64,000 nt of DNA, taken from NCBI RefSeq assembly GCF_963675165.1, contig NC_087388.1, forward strand, positions 1,218,800-1,282,799, read 5' to 3'. This DNA is from Halichondria panicea (Eukaryota > Porifera > Demospongiae > Suberitida > Halichondriidae). The notes beneath the pieces were generated by a model. It saw only the letters and a list, made by a program, of their open reading frames with translations. It did no database searches and was not told where the DNA came from. Both the position numbers and the translations under genes were made by a program. This document shows, piece after piece, positions 34,690-47,643 of this stretch. The first letter of the stretch is position 1. Every line of letters starts with the position of its first letter.

Positions 34690-37600
34690 AGCAGTGAGAC
34701 ACCTGATCAGTAAGCACAGTACTGATAGTTACACCACTAATAATAAGAAAAATACTCAATTGATGCTAGCTGTACTTAGTGGTCATGCCCATGTTTTGGA
34801 TGCCTTAGTCAAAGAATTCAACAGCAGTTGTCATGTTCGAAGTTACAGTGATCGTACTCTTCTTCACCAAGCATGTGACCGTGGCCATATAAAACTTATA
34901 GACAAACTGGTAATGGAATATGGCCTCAGTTCCGAAGATAGAAATTGTAAAGGAAACACACCTCTACATAATTATTGCAGCTTTGAAAGGACATGTTGAA
35001 ACAGTGAAACACCTGATCAGAAATCACAAAGTTGAAACCAATATCACTAACAATAAGAACTCTACCCCATTGTGTTTAGCAGCTAAAGGTGGGCACCAGG
35101 TTGTGCTTCATGCTCTGATTGAAGAGTTCCATTGCAGTCCACATATAAGAGGCTACAATGGTCGAACTCTGCTTCATTATGCTTGCAAATATGGCCATAT
35201 AGAAACATTAAACAATTTAGAATTAAAATAATTATAAGGCGGATCCAACAATCAGAGACAACGATGGGAACATACCTCTTCATATTTTGTGTCGTACACG
35301 GTATACTGAAGAAGGGAAGCTGAGAACAATGCTTTGCGAATACCAGTGCTGGACAGTGTTTAAAGTTAATAATGATGGCAACACACCTCTTCACACAGCA
35401 GCTAAATATGGGCAAGTTCATTGTGCACGCTTACTATTGCAGAAATGCAATGCTCCCCTTTTTGTGCGAAATAAGCATAAAGAGACTGCCCTTGATGTAG
35501 CTAAAGCTCAGAAAAGTCAGGAAATCATGATCATTTTCAAAAATGATCATTCTGAAATCCAGTCAATCTACCGGCAACTAGACAAACTTGCTAAACAAGA
35601 GTTTGGTAGTGTAAAGAACCTCACCAGAATATTTGTTGTAGGTCATTCAGGTGCAGGGAAGTCCACGCTTGTTGAAACTATTAGGTTTCTTTAGCTACTT
35701 CAGCACATCAACTGTTGTCCCTCACACTGCAGGCATTGTTCCAAGTACTTATGACAGTAGTGCTTATGGAAGAATGATTTTGCTGGTGATTCTGAGTACT
35801 ACTCCTCACACACTGCATGCAATCATGGAGTCAATCAACACATCGAAAGGAAGTAATATATATTTGATAATTTGTGATTTGAGTAAAGGCGAAGAAGCTG
35901 CTGCCACTAAATACAGCTATTGGCTTTCATTTCTATCATACAATCTCAAACACAATCATCCTACCAGTGGGAAGCCATGCTGATGTCATTAATAGAACGT
36001 CAATGGAACGAGTATTATATGTGCTTGACAGTGTATCTCAAAAGTTTTGTAGCAGCTCCAAGATTATATAGAACAAAGTATTGCTCTTGATTGTCGTAAA
36101 CGAGGGGCTGTAGTGAATGACATACAAAACACTCGAGATTTTCGAAAAATGTATCCCCCATCGGACTTTCTCCAGAGACAAGTGTTCTCTTGGAATTGTT
36201 GAAAAAAAACTTTGAACACATTCCTTGCTCTCGGCATAGAAGAGACTGGAATTCCGCTGCCACTAAATTCTTCTTTACTATACACTCTCATAAGAGAGTT
36301 ATACATGATTTGGGTCTACTAATGTTGATAGAGAGAGAAGGGGACTCCATTGAGAACCACATAATCGTTCTCAAGATATCAATATTCACATCAGATGTGC
36401 ACAAAAAACTCTTTTCAGAGTCTGCTAGAGCTGACCTCACCAAGCACATTGATCAACTCAAGTTCAGTGTAGGCATTATTCCAGAATCACTACTGGAAAT
36501 AGTACTGCCAGAGCACATCACAAAAGAAAGTCTACTTAAGCTGCAGTACTGTCACGAAATTGAGAATTTGTACGTGGAAGAGGACCACACTCTTTCTCAA
36601 CTCACTTCTAGGCCAGTCACAACAAACACTGCCAATACAGAGAAATTTCATTAATTTTTTCCTGCTTTATGTGATCTTAAGCTCGGCGAAATTCAATGGC
36701 CAAAATCCGAAGGTGATATGATTACTTTAGGATGGTATGCTAAATGTGATGGTGACAGATTCAACTATTTCCCAACACGATTTCTACATGTGCTTATTGT
36801 TCACCTTTCTCACAACTTTGCATTAAAACAAAACTTGCGAACAAGTCACAGACCCTCTTTAGTAAGTGAGTCTTCTAGTGATAATAGTTTTTGATTGCGG
36901 AGGTATGTGCTGCCAATCCTCGCTGTCGTGTCTGGTCGACTGGTCTGCATTGGCTTATGAGAATGGAGTGGAGGTATTTGTCGATATGCCTAAAGACGCT
37001 GATAGTAAAGATCTGATTGTACTAGTGACATTGAAGATAAAGTTGAATGTTTCAACTCTCTGCAACTAGTTATTCAGAAGGTAGTCGAAACAAAAGTTGA
37101 ATTCTGTGCTAGTATAGTGCCAACTGTTTACCTTCTTAATTGATCCGAGCAACCTTAAGCATGAATCTTTTACGAATGCTAGCAATGCACCTAAATATTC
37201 TCTAATCGATATCGAAGAGGCACTAGCAGAAGGCACTAAGCGAGTCATGGACAATGAAGGACGATGCTTCTCCTCTCCGATCAAAGATTGGATCAGCCCA
37301 ATATCTTACTGGAGTGAGTACCCATGCATGCACATACATCTTTAATTGTTATAATTGTTGTTGTAAACTTTCACAGAATTGTTGTTTCCGATGGATACCT
37401 TCTTGGTTCGTTCTGCTTTGAAAAAAGTATTAGGTACTCAATGGAAACTGCTAGGACTAAATTTTTTAATTTCCTGGATTAAACTAGATAACATTGACAA
37501 TGAAGCATCCTTTCCTGATGGCATTGCTAAGAAAAAAGAAGTAATTCAACTGTGCATGGATGTCACAAGAACCCACCTGGATAGTGTTGGTAGACGCTCT

Positions 37601-38106
37601 CAGTCAACCTTCAATTGGATTGTCCCAGAAAGCAAGTCAAATCTCAAGAGAACACAGTAAGTACCTCACAATCATTATACCTCATTCCCAGGCCAAGTTT
37701 TCGCTTTTATATCGGATATTCTCATTCAATCAGCAAAAATTTGGCGTGGAAACGAGGCTAAGCTATAAGCATAATTATGCATATACTGCCTCTTCATGCG
37801 TAAATTGTATATATAAATAATTATATAGATGTGCCTCTACAAGAGAAAATCCTCTGCGAAAACAATTCATCCCTCCGTCCTGACGAGGACTTTCTCCAAT
37901 CATTTGCTGCTATTATTGGCTCTCGATGGCAGTGTCTTGCTTCTCCCCTCTCCCTCACTTCTAAAGTCATTGAGAGCATCAAGAGAGAGACAACCAGACA
38001 AGCACTTGTGATGCTACAGAAGTGGGCAGCCAGGGAGACGGCAAATTATGGTCAGTTGAGAGAGAAACTCTGTACACTCCGTACACTCTCAGTGTTTCAT
38101 ATCTGA
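34690..38106 (+). pseudogene. Copy C: broken ankyrin-Roc-COR-death-death gene lacking its N-terminus
   Basis: The copy begins abruptly inside an ankyrin unit (GTGAGACACCTGATCAG) fused to spacer sequence. Ankyrin pieces are at 34690-35231. From about 35233 it is nearly identical to copy B, including the 8-bp deletion after the P-loop (near 35688), the missing 11 bp near 35945 and the stop near 36067. It has its own extra 10-bp deletion near 35777. COR fragments run to 37315, death domain 1 is at about 37379-37658, and an open death domain 2 exon is at 37829-38106. Confidence 0.85.
37678..37760. mobile_element. Micro-MITE, TAGCCTCG family, copy C intron
   Basis: Same insertion as 2107-2189 and 30066-30148. 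Confidence 0.55.
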
Positions 38107-38529
38107 GAAAAGTTAGTTCATTTATCACAGCAGAAATTTTAGCTATATACATTCCATATTCATGCAATTGCGGCCTTTTAAAGCTAATGGACGTAGCTAT
38201 ACGTTATCAATGCACCTATATAGCTTTTTACCAAAATATATCACCATTAATTATTGTTTTGTGTCACTTAACTTTCAGGATTATGCTTTGCCATTCATGT
38301 TATTACATTTAAGCAACAATAATGCTACACTGCACTTTTAATTTGCATACTGCCCTGCAAATGCAATGCACCATGCCAACTTCATCAAATCGCACTTTCG
38401 CACCATACAAATCGCATAATTTTGTTAGCCTACTAGTTTCTTTTATTGTCAATTCTTACTGTCAATGCTTCCCCCAAGTAACTTTGGTACAGTAACTGCA
38501 CAGCTATATAGGTATAGCGATGTACAAAC
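38107..38529. other. Spacer between copy C and C2
   Basis: It matches 30495-30919 almost base for base. No gene is supported. Confidence 0.55.
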
Positions 38530-40314
38530 GTTCTGTACAGCTCCAACATTGATGATTTGCAAAGTGTTGCTCTTGCTCTGTCGTAAACAAGGAACCTCTA
38601 ATCAGAGTTTGATTCGTTAGCAGTAGTTGAAGAGGTTTGATGAGGGCGATCCTCTCCAACTCAATACAGTTGCCACTATTTTCAGTTATTGAGTTGTTGA
38701 ATAAGATTTGTAAGTGCGAACTAAGTACCTCTAATCAGACATAAGGAACTTACTTAGAATTATCATCCCCTATCGAACTTTCCACGGAGACAAGCTCTCT
38801 TTCATGGGATTGTTGAAATACGTTCCAGCTTGCAAAGTAAGCGCTTCCTTATCTCTCACATAGAAATTACACTGCTGTCCGAAAAGAGTTACATCAACAT
38901 TTATTAATGCTAAAGCAGACCTCAACAAACTCATCGATCAACTTAAGCTCAGTGTAGGCATTATTCCAGAATCACTATACTGGAAAGAGTGCTACCAGAG
39001 TACATCACAAAGGAAAGTCTACTTAAGCTGCATTACTGTCAAGAAATTGAGAATGTGTACGTGTATGCAAGAGGACTATTTTCTTTCTCAACTCACTTTG
39101 GGGCCAGTACGAACAGAAAGTGCCACTAACGAAAATATTTTCCCTGTTCTATAACTATGATCTCAAGCTCGAGGAAATTCAATGACCTAAATCCGTAAAT
39201 TACTTTGGGATGGTATGCTAAATGTGATGGTGACAGATTAGACTTCTTCCCAACACTATTTATTTATGTGCTTATCGTTCATCTCTCTCACAACTTTGCT
39301 GCATTAAAACGAAGCATGCCAACAAGTCCGCTACAACTTCCGATTTTTTGTTTGTGGATGTATACAGTAACACTGCCAATCCTCGCTGTTATGTCTGGTC
39401 ACCTGGTCGATCTTGCATTGGCTTATGAAAAACGGAGTCAAGGTATTATTTTGTCGATATATGCTCAAAGATGCTAATAGTAAAGAACTGATTGTATTAA
39501 AGGATCGAGTGATATCCGAAATGAAGTAGAGTGTTCCAAAACTCTGTAACTATTTATTCAAAGGTATAATTGAAGCAAAAATGGAGTTCTATGCTGGCTG
39601 TACCTTCTTGATCTGAGCAAAATCTTCTGCAATATCTTAAAAAAAATGCAGATGCATCATATAGATCTCATTGATAAAACATTAGCAGAAGGCACTGAGC
39701 GAGTCATGGATAAAGAAGGACGATGCTTCTCTTCTCTGATAAAAGATTGGACCAGCCCAACAAGACGGACCATATCTTACTGGAGTAAGTTTCACACACA
39801 AACACACACACACACACACATGCAAACATATCTTTAATATTGTCACATGCGAGACGTGTCGTTTATACAGATTTGTTAATCTTCCTTGGTGAAATTGCTA
39901 AGAAAAGAGTATTTTGACCGTGGTTCTCAGAAACTCTCCTGGAAAATGTTGGTTGCTGCTCTCAGTCAACCTTCAATTGGATTGTCCCAGAAAGAAAAGC
40001 AAGTCTCACAAGAACACAGTAAGTACCTCATTCATTTATTATGTGCTGTTTACGATTTCAAAATTGCTATTTATAGACGTAACTCTACAAGAGAAATCCT
40101 CGAAGGCAATTCATTTGTCCGTCCTGGCAAGGACTTTCTCCAATCGTTTGCTGCCATCATTGGCTCTCGATGGCAGTGTCTTGCTTCTCCCCTCTCCCTC
40201 ACTTCTGAAGACATTGTGAGCATCAAGAGAGAGACAAGAGGAGCAGAGTCGACCAAACAAGCACTCGTCATACTGCAGAAGTGCATGGGAAACCAGACAG
40301 ACGGCAACTTATGA
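38530..40314 (+). pseudogene. C2: decayed partial copy, COR-death-death
   Basis: It is nearly identical to B2. It begins at CTGTACAGCTCCAACATTG and keeps the COR exon end and donor (near 39785), a CA microsatellite (about 39798-39820), and the second death-domain core (40140-40290), which by chance reads through from death domain 1 at 39886-40314. Confidence 0.85.
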
Positions 40315-41102
40315 TCAGTTCATATATCTGAGAACTTTAGTATCAGGACAAGTAAATGTACCTGTAGCTACGTTCAATTGCACCTGTATAACTATTGTTA
40401 TACGTCACCATGTTTGTGTCTTAGAACTTCAAAATTTATATGGTATTACCTTGTCAATTAAATTATAATTATTTTCAATACACCATGCATGCATGCATAG
40501 CTATTTATATACCGCAATTATTTATAGTATCATTTGGTTACCTCAATTCTTATCAGTCATTGTTTCCCCAACCAATTTTTGTACTAGATCTAGCTATATA
40601 AAACTATATAATTATAATATAGTTTTCTTATTATGTCATGACCATGTAGCAATTACGGAAATTCCTTAACATAATGGTCGCAACCATTTGCCGCAGTCTT
40701 GTTTCCTGAGGATGTCTGGTTTCAGTTGGGAAGGGGAAACCATGCATGCAAATACCTCTCAACCATGCTGCTAATTATAATAGTTCATGGCTGAATATTA
40801 CGTTTATACTGTTATCACTAAAACTTGACGTACATGCATTGATCGCAAATGCGTGTATTTAACGCTCAAACATGGTCCTATTTTTTATACTGCATGTATA
40901 CATAAAAATTATATTATAATTATAATTACATTATAATGTTCGAAGGCCGGGTCATTTTGCATGCATACATCTAGGAACATACAACCTATACACTTGTTTA
41001 ATACATACTATTGGTACCTATATAATTATGCACTCGACAGGCTCAGCACACCTTTGTTGGAGTTGTTGGTGTTTCCTCGCAACCATGCATATAGCTTCTC
41101 AC
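40315..41102. other. Spacer, duplicated block
   Basis: It is the equivalent of 4731-5495 and 32702-33463. From 40545 it also matches the window's last 220 bp. No gene is supported. Confidence 0.55.
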
Positions 41103-41425
41103 CAGAGGAGGCTGGAACCACTCGACCTTGCAGACTACTTTTAGTGTCTGTAAGCTTTTCAGGGGGGGGGGGGTCAACTTTTATTTCCATCCGAGATACA
41201 AGTCTCAAGGCCAGCTGTGCGTTGACCTCGAGAACGAGCCACCGATGGTATCGAAGCTTACACAAGAGCACTGTATCTCTACTTTTGAGCAAAATTGGCG
41301 AAAATAAAAGTTGACCCCTCCCTGCAAAATACCGTTTTAAGATCACATACACTAAAAACTACTGCGAGAGGAAATCCAATTAGTGACCTTAATTAGCTAA
41401 GATCAAGTGGTTCCAGCCTCCTCTG
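41103..41425. mobile_element. hAT-like non-autonomous element (copy C spacer)
   Basis: Orthologue of 5496-5852 and 33464-33792, with CAGAGGAGG ends and GCTTCTCAC on both flanks. Confidence 0.65.
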
Positions 41426-41548
41426 TGCTTCTCACTATTTATTTCTGTAATGGGAAGAGTAGAGTGTTAGCTTTGCAGGGACCTGCATGGAAAATACTGA
41501 AACATGAACATGCATGTCATTGACATTGCACAGATGCACAGATGAATG

Positions 41549-41608
41549 TAGCCTCGAATCTATCCCTCGGTTCCAGGCCGCTTCACAAGAAGTCTGGGAT
41601 CGAGGCTA
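41549..41608. mobile_element. Micro-MITE, TAGCCTCG family, copy C spacer
   Basis: Ends TAGCCTCGA and TCGAGGCTA. The flanks GATGAATG and GATAAATG show the target duplication best in this copy. Confidence 0.6.
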
Positions 41609-41700
41609 AGATAAATGCATCCATTTCCTGTTCTATTTCCGTTTACATTTCAACATCCTGGTTTTGCACGAGCCCCTCCCACTCCAGTTAGATTTACTTG

Positions 41701-42090
41701 TACCGTATATCTTCTAATTTATCGGACACTTCTAATTACCCCAGACACTCTTTTGGGCAATTTTCGTTGTTCTAATACAACGGACACTCCAGTACTTTAA
41801 TATTACATTTGTTCTAAATATCCGGACAATATCTTGAAAAGTTGAGTTACCATTCATAGACGGCAAGTAAGACTTGGAGTGCTGCAGTTAGATAGCTTTG
41901 AGTAGCTAGTTTTAGATAGTTAGTGCAACTATTCAGTCGTACCTTGTTCTATTAAACTTAGCTAGCTCGCATGCAGCTGCTTGCTTGTTCTAATTATTCC
42001 GGACACTTCGCATGCTCTGTTCCAATTATACCCGGACAATTTCCAAAATAATTATTTTTTGCTGTCCGATAAATTAGAAGATATACGGTA
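41701..42090. mobile_element. 390-bp mariner-like MITE with TA target duplication
   Basis: A perfect inverted repeat of about 28 bp starts TACCGTATATCTTCTAATTT and closes with its complement ending ATATACGGTA. The empty site in copy B reads ACTTGTATGTACTC (near 34073), so TA is the duplicated target. Inside, the motif TTCTAATTAT-CGGACAC occurs about six times directly and once inverted at the right end. Confidence 0.85.
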
Positions 42091-43329
42091 TGTACTCAGA
42101 AAACAAGCTTTTGAACAAGCAGCAAACAATCAAGCAAACAAACTGCAAGATTACAAATTACACTGGACTAAAGTTTGGCCCATCGTAAGGACTAGAGAAA
42201 AAGTGGTGCAAGGTAAATCCTTATTGCAGCTTAATTAATACAACAGTTTCAATATAAATTGTTTTATGATCATAGCTCTCATTAAAAGGCTCACCTTTGG
42301 CCAGACACAAGCTTCTCTGTTTGAGTGTAAAACATGTACATCCCTGGCAAAATTTTTTACTAATGCTTCTATAATTAATTAGTCTAAGAGAATATTAAAG
42401 TGTGGCAATTAGTACAACCAGTAGGTTGTACATAGGATTGACAGTGCAGTTGTGCGTGTTTGCACACATTTTGATAGTGCTATAGGCAAATAAGTACATG
42501 TAAAACTAAAATATAAGAACACAGATAACGATGAGAGGGATAGCAAAAAGTTTCCGTTGGATAAAGCATAGATACACGAAAGAAAGGGATAGGCAACACC
42601 CAGCACTTCCGTTGGATGAGGCGAGTTGCTAAAAAGGGGCGTGTAATGAGCAAAAAGGGGTGTGTGCACTCAAAATGTCAGTAAAGATATTAATAGTTTG
42701 TAGTATTATAGCAAACTGTGCTCTTGAGGAGACACCAGATACACTTAGACATAGGCTATTAATCTTTTAGAGCTACTATATGCAAGTGATGAGGAAGTGA
42801 GCTCCAAAGGGGGTGTCATTACACTCTACAAACCATAACAGGTCTGTTCCCAAGTCCTTCAAATGCCATCTCTTCGATCACACAATACAGATAAAGATAC
42901 TTGTGTTCCACTTTCTAATACCTAAACTGTGTCTTAGAGCACTTCAAACTAGATTACCATGTACAGTAAGAGCAGGAGAGGTACGCAAACTTTCTGGACT
43001 TCGGACAAACGTTTCATGATGCTGCTACTACTTCACTGCATTGAGAGGTAGAAAATATGCTTTGTTCCATGCAGTTATAAACACACTTTAATTCTGTGAA
43101 ACGTACATGTTATAAAATTATTTCATATTGGAGATATAGGTACATAAACTGACAAATCGGTGTTTTTTCACACAAATCAAGCTGAATAAAAGAAAGCTCG
43201 GCACTAACATAGCAACTGTAGCTATCAGTAGTGCTGGGTGTATGTGTGCATGATGCTTGATTGCTTTGAATTTCTCTTTTAGGCCCCCTACGAGAAAAAT
43301 AAGCAGATATAGGGATCATTGTGTACTTT

Positions 43330-43430
43330 CTTGAGCGCAACTCGCCTCTAACCAGAGGGTGTGACGTCACACACTGCATTTACCTAGCATCACGTGAGGC
43401 GTTGCCTATCCCTTTCTTTCGTGTATCTAT
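43330..43430. promoter_or_regulatory. Conserved CRE-like/E-box block, copy 2
   Basis: Contains a perfect CRE palindrome (GTGTGACGTCACACAC) and TCACGTGA about 25 bp downstream. Function is inferred only. Confidence 0.35.
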
Positions 43431-43858
43431 GGATAAAGGCTATATAGTTGCGTTTAATGAGCAAAAAGGGGCGTGTGCACTAAAATATGGATTATGGTCT
43501 ATTTTAAAGCTGCTTATATATAATATTCAGAGTAAGTGATCTCTAAAGGGGGTGTCAGTGTACTCACTGCATGGTCTGTTTTCAGGTCCTTCTTTTCGAT
43601 AACACAATTGATAGAGAAAGATACTTGCATTCCACTTTCTACCTTATAATTATAACCTGTGTCTTGGAGCACTTTATACAATATACAGTAAGAGCAGGAG
43701 AGGTATATGGAAACTTTTGTAGACTTTTGACAAACGTAGATACCCAGTAGTGTTGCGTGGGCATGATGCAGGATTGCTCTTGTACGCTCCAGTCGTCTAC
43801 AAGAAAACTATAAAAGCAGATAATTATCGGAATAAGGGAAGCATGCAGTATGTACGTT

Positions 43859-43950
43859 CTTGAGCGTAACTAGCCTCAAACCAGAGGGTGTGACATCACA
43901 CACTGCATTTGCCTAGCATCACGTGAGGCGTTGTCTATCCCTCTCTTTCA
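43859..43950. promoter_or_regulatory. Conserved CRE-like/E-box block, copy 3
   Basis: Same arrangement with GTGACATCAC, as in copy 1, followed by TCACGTGA. Confidence 0.35.
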
Positions 43951-43965
43951 TAAGAATAAGTGTGA

Positions 43966-44845
43966 TAAGTTATAGTTATAACACGGGCACGAGGGATGTA
44001 TGGAATATATTGCACTGAAGCACGAGGGCGCCAGCCCCGAGGGCTGAGTGCAATATATGCCATGCAGCCCGAGTGCACGTGTTATAACTAGTTTATATCC
44101 CGAGGGCATAGCAACATAACACTGTCCTAGTAACACAATATAAACAGCACAAAAAAAGACAGAGACAACTCTAGACACAGCTCCATCTCTTCTCTCTTCT
44201 AGACGCCAGTATCTGCAGCGTATAAGATTGGCATGACCGACGAATGGCTTGACACAAAATTGTTGGAGTGAAATCTGCAAAACAGCCCCACCCCACTTCT
44301 GGTGCTGCAAAAACAGCCCCGCCCCACTTACTGCTGCAAAGAAACAGCCCCACCCCACTACTCAGTGAATACTAGCTGCTGGTCTACGCTCGGCCTCATA
44401 ACCAAGCCAAGAAAGCTCACTTCTACACTGCTGCAAAACAGCTCATGCCCCCAGCAAAAAGAGCTACTTCTAGTGCTACGGTGAAGCAGAATTGACATGC
44501 ATCACGATGTCGAGGACTAGGTCGATCTAGGAACACAGAATCTTCCACAAAATAAATCTTGGACAATTTTAAAACCTGCACGGTTGCAAGAAGAAACTCC
44601 AGCAGTGCTGAACATTCATTCCTGCATGGCTGGACATACTTTGATACTTGTTATTTCTCATGCGTATTAATTTAATTTTAATTTAATTGTCTGTCTAATT
44701 GCCAGAGGGGCGTTTTGCGGTCAGTGCAATATGACTTTGCGGTCAGTGCAATATGACTTTCAGCAGTGCAATATGCTTCATATTGCACTTGGCAACAACG
44801 TAGCAACGGGATATAATTCAATAATAATATATTTTTGTGCTTAGT
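43966..44845. mobile_element. Composite insertion rich in AGTGCAATAT motifs
   Basis: The stretch is absent from the matching position near 7095. It contains an imperfect palindrome (about 43975-44095, GTTATAACACGGGCACGAGG paired with GTGCACGTGTTATAAC), three tandem copies of an AACAGCCCCACCCCACT unit (44281-44358) and a 22-bp tandem of GCGGTCAGTGCAATATGACT (about 44717-44760). No transposase frame or clear target duplication was seen. Confidence 0.5.
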
Positions 44846-45155
44846 TATCGAGGCACATGGGCGGGTATATAGTAGTCAGTTGGTTTGTCTGTCTGTCTGT
44901 TTGTGATTTCTGAGCCTGCTCACCTGGATGCCATAGCACTGCGTTTACAGCATGGTTAGCCTTCACACAACAAGTTATTAGTTTTAATAATGACATATTT
45001 TGCTTCGTTGTCGAATAAAAGCGAGCAAAAGCTTGAACTTACACGTTGGCCATAATTATTATAGAACTCTCTATAATTATATGCCCGGCTTTAATTCGAG
45101 GCACTGATTTTACAGCCACGTGGATACAAATTATTTGTTTTCATGGGAAGAGACT
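44846..45155. repeat. Dispersed repeat, CTGT-rich family, short copy
   Basis: It matches 7105-7417. The distal 380 bp present in the first spacer are missing here. Confidence 0.5.
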
Positions 45156-45672
45156 CCATGCTTTGGGTTACAGACATCTCGTTGCACAAAATAGCATGTG
45201 TTTAGCTAGTACACGTAGGCTGCATACATTGTCATGTGTTTGTTTATCAAGTTGATACCTGTGTATGACATCATACATGTGCACAACCTGTATAATGATA
45301 TTCATTTCAATGAAATTCATTTGCAGCCCATAATTATAGAGTAAGTCGTCAGGAATCAAGAATTATTGAGGGAAAAGAATTAGAAATACAATGCACAAAC
45401 AAAATGATATCGATAGGCATAGTTATAGGTATGTTAACTAGCGAAAACTTGGATGAGCCATAATTGGCTGAGTACAAGCTAATCTCAGAGCTCTGTAATC
45501 ACAATAATTATAAGCAGCTAGAATAACACATTATTAAGCTGCTGCTATTCTTTATGGTATTGCTGCCATAAAACTATAGGTTATAAGGAGCTCCGACCAC
45601 AATCAAGAGCTAGCTGTAAAGTTAATTATGCCTCGATACGAAACCGCACGAGGGATACGGTAAAGCTGACTG

Positions 45673-45717
<45 letters not shown>

Positions 45718-47635
45718 TCCAGCTGTAACTGCTCAATGGCTGCAATGCGACAAACACTAACAGCTTCTATAGAGTTCCAGCCACGTTCTCTTGGATTTTG
45801 ATTTGTGGATTTGCAAACTAAAGCTTTGTTCTCCAGTTATGGCTAATTTTGAATGCATGCTGTTGCAATCTCTTCAAAATCTTACGTAGCATCATCTGTT
45901 TGCACAAAGTTTCTATTCGAGTTAGCCTTGCACTAAAGCGCTATATCTCTTTGTTACTTACAAGAGTCTGAAAAGAGCTGTAATGCTGTACTGCTATAGC
46001 CATTGCGAACTTTAACCTATTACAGATACAGGGGCGGACTCAGGAATCTTGATGGGGAAAGCTAATTATTATAATAAAAAAATCATCTGCTTTTCAAGCC
46101 TATTAGCTACTTTGCAACAAATCACGATGTTTTTCCTGCATGACTCATCAATAATAATTGTTCATGCTCAGTTAAACCATAAATTGAAGAGCTAGAGGGA
46201 TTGGAAATGGCTGGTACCCTCGAGTAACATCGAGTAACATCCGCGCTACGCTGCGATTTAATTGAGGCTCACAACAATACCAATATACTGTAAGTAACTG
46301 TGCTCAGTCCGTGCAACTCACTTACATTTCAAGGTATATACCTATTGTAGTCGTCATAACCAGCACGCTTACACGTTACAGTTCCACTAGCTCCAAAACA
46401 GCCTTGGAAATAGATTAATGTCAAACTAAAGGGCTGAGGAGAACCACCCAATAATTATAAAACCATATAAACCAACAATTTGGGCCTGGAACAATGGCTG
46501 TTAAAGCCACCACCCGAACAGAAGGAGTGCCCTGGCTGAGGACAGCGCCCACCCCCCGAGCGGGTCCCTATAAATTATTGAAACCCCTTAACCGAGCTGG
46601 CTGTCCCCCAGCCCGAGCTCGTGGTGTGAAACTAGGGAGGCCAACCCCAAGCAGGCGAAAGGGGGAGGTCTCTATCAAGGTAACTGATACTGCACGTGGA
46701 TGGCAACCCTACTGCGCATGTGCAGTCAATTACCTGATGCAACCACACCCAGGAACCTCAGCCCTTCTGCTGCCATTAACCATTGTTTAGTGCACTCCCA
46801 AAACACACTATGTCTCTTTTTACTGGGTGTGGTCAGTCATTAGCAAGTACTACACGTAGCTCGTGGACTAAGCGTGTTATAAAATGCTGAAAGAGATGAT
46901 GTCTTGAAGAAACACAATTTTCTTATTTTTAGAGAATTACCCGGAAACAATTTTGCTTAATAGCCTCGTTCATAGGGCGTAGCGCGGAGAGTTTTCGAGG
47001 CTCCACTGCAGATTCAATGTAAAAGCATGGCGTGCACCACTCCATTTCCAATCTCTCTAACTCTTCAATCTATGGTTATAAACTGGGTGTGGCCATGACA
47101 ATGTAATATAGTGCATGTATGCAGTGGGTTAATAGCTAGCTCTACATTCTATCCTTCAGACTTGTCATCAAGGCCAGGAGGGTGCTTAAGCCTCCAAAGC
47201 TCCCACTGGATCCTTCACTGACAGATACACCCTTTTTCTGCGCATGTGCATTCAAAGATGCGTAACTACAACGGCTGAATTTCGGTAGCCCTACAGAATA
47301 GTAATTTAAATACTTGGAAGGTTATCAAAACATGCACCGTACATTACTCAACTGTTGTTAATAACAGAGTCCACTAGTAATACTATAATTATGCCGGGTG
47401 TATATATACAGGCTTCCGTAAAAATTATTAGATTTCTGATAATAAAATATAATGTGGGCCAGTAGCTATAAGTGATCCTGAGTCCTGAGTTAGTCGTGAA
47501 GCTTGTCACAGACCTGCTTTGGTTATCCCAGACGTTTCTGGTTTTATCCATGCATCCATCCATGCAATCGTCCCCATGAATCACTTTATGCAATCAAGCT
47601 GTATGAAGTTTGTTTACTAATCTAACTTTAGAGGG
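45156..47635. other. Spacer upstream of gene 2, duplicate of 7802-10081
   Basis: No gene is supported. The TG microsatellite is longer than in the duplicate (45675-45715 against 8316-8334). The GC-rich island is at 46494-46670, and it is followed by an indel that differs between the two copies (46671-46845). Confidence 0.55.
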
Positions 47636-47643
47636 ATATATAG

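Larger units (their letters stand above)
42430..43958. repeat. Spacer with two tandem copies of the recurring block
   Basis: The block seen once at 6550-7080 is present twice here (about 42540-43430 and 43431-43958). Shared marks are AAAGGGGCGTGT, GGGGGTGTCA, TGTTCCACTTTCTA and the CRE/E-box segment. No coding frame is supported. Confidence 0.5.

Noticed and set aside
43948..44358. 136-codon minus-strand frame
   Set aside because: It lies over palindromic and GC-rich repeat sequence, shows no domain, and is absent from the duplicate spacer.
46494..46790. 98-codon frame in the GC-rich island
   Set aside because: The frame is not conserved in the duplicate at 9113-9290, and the product has no recognisable fold.
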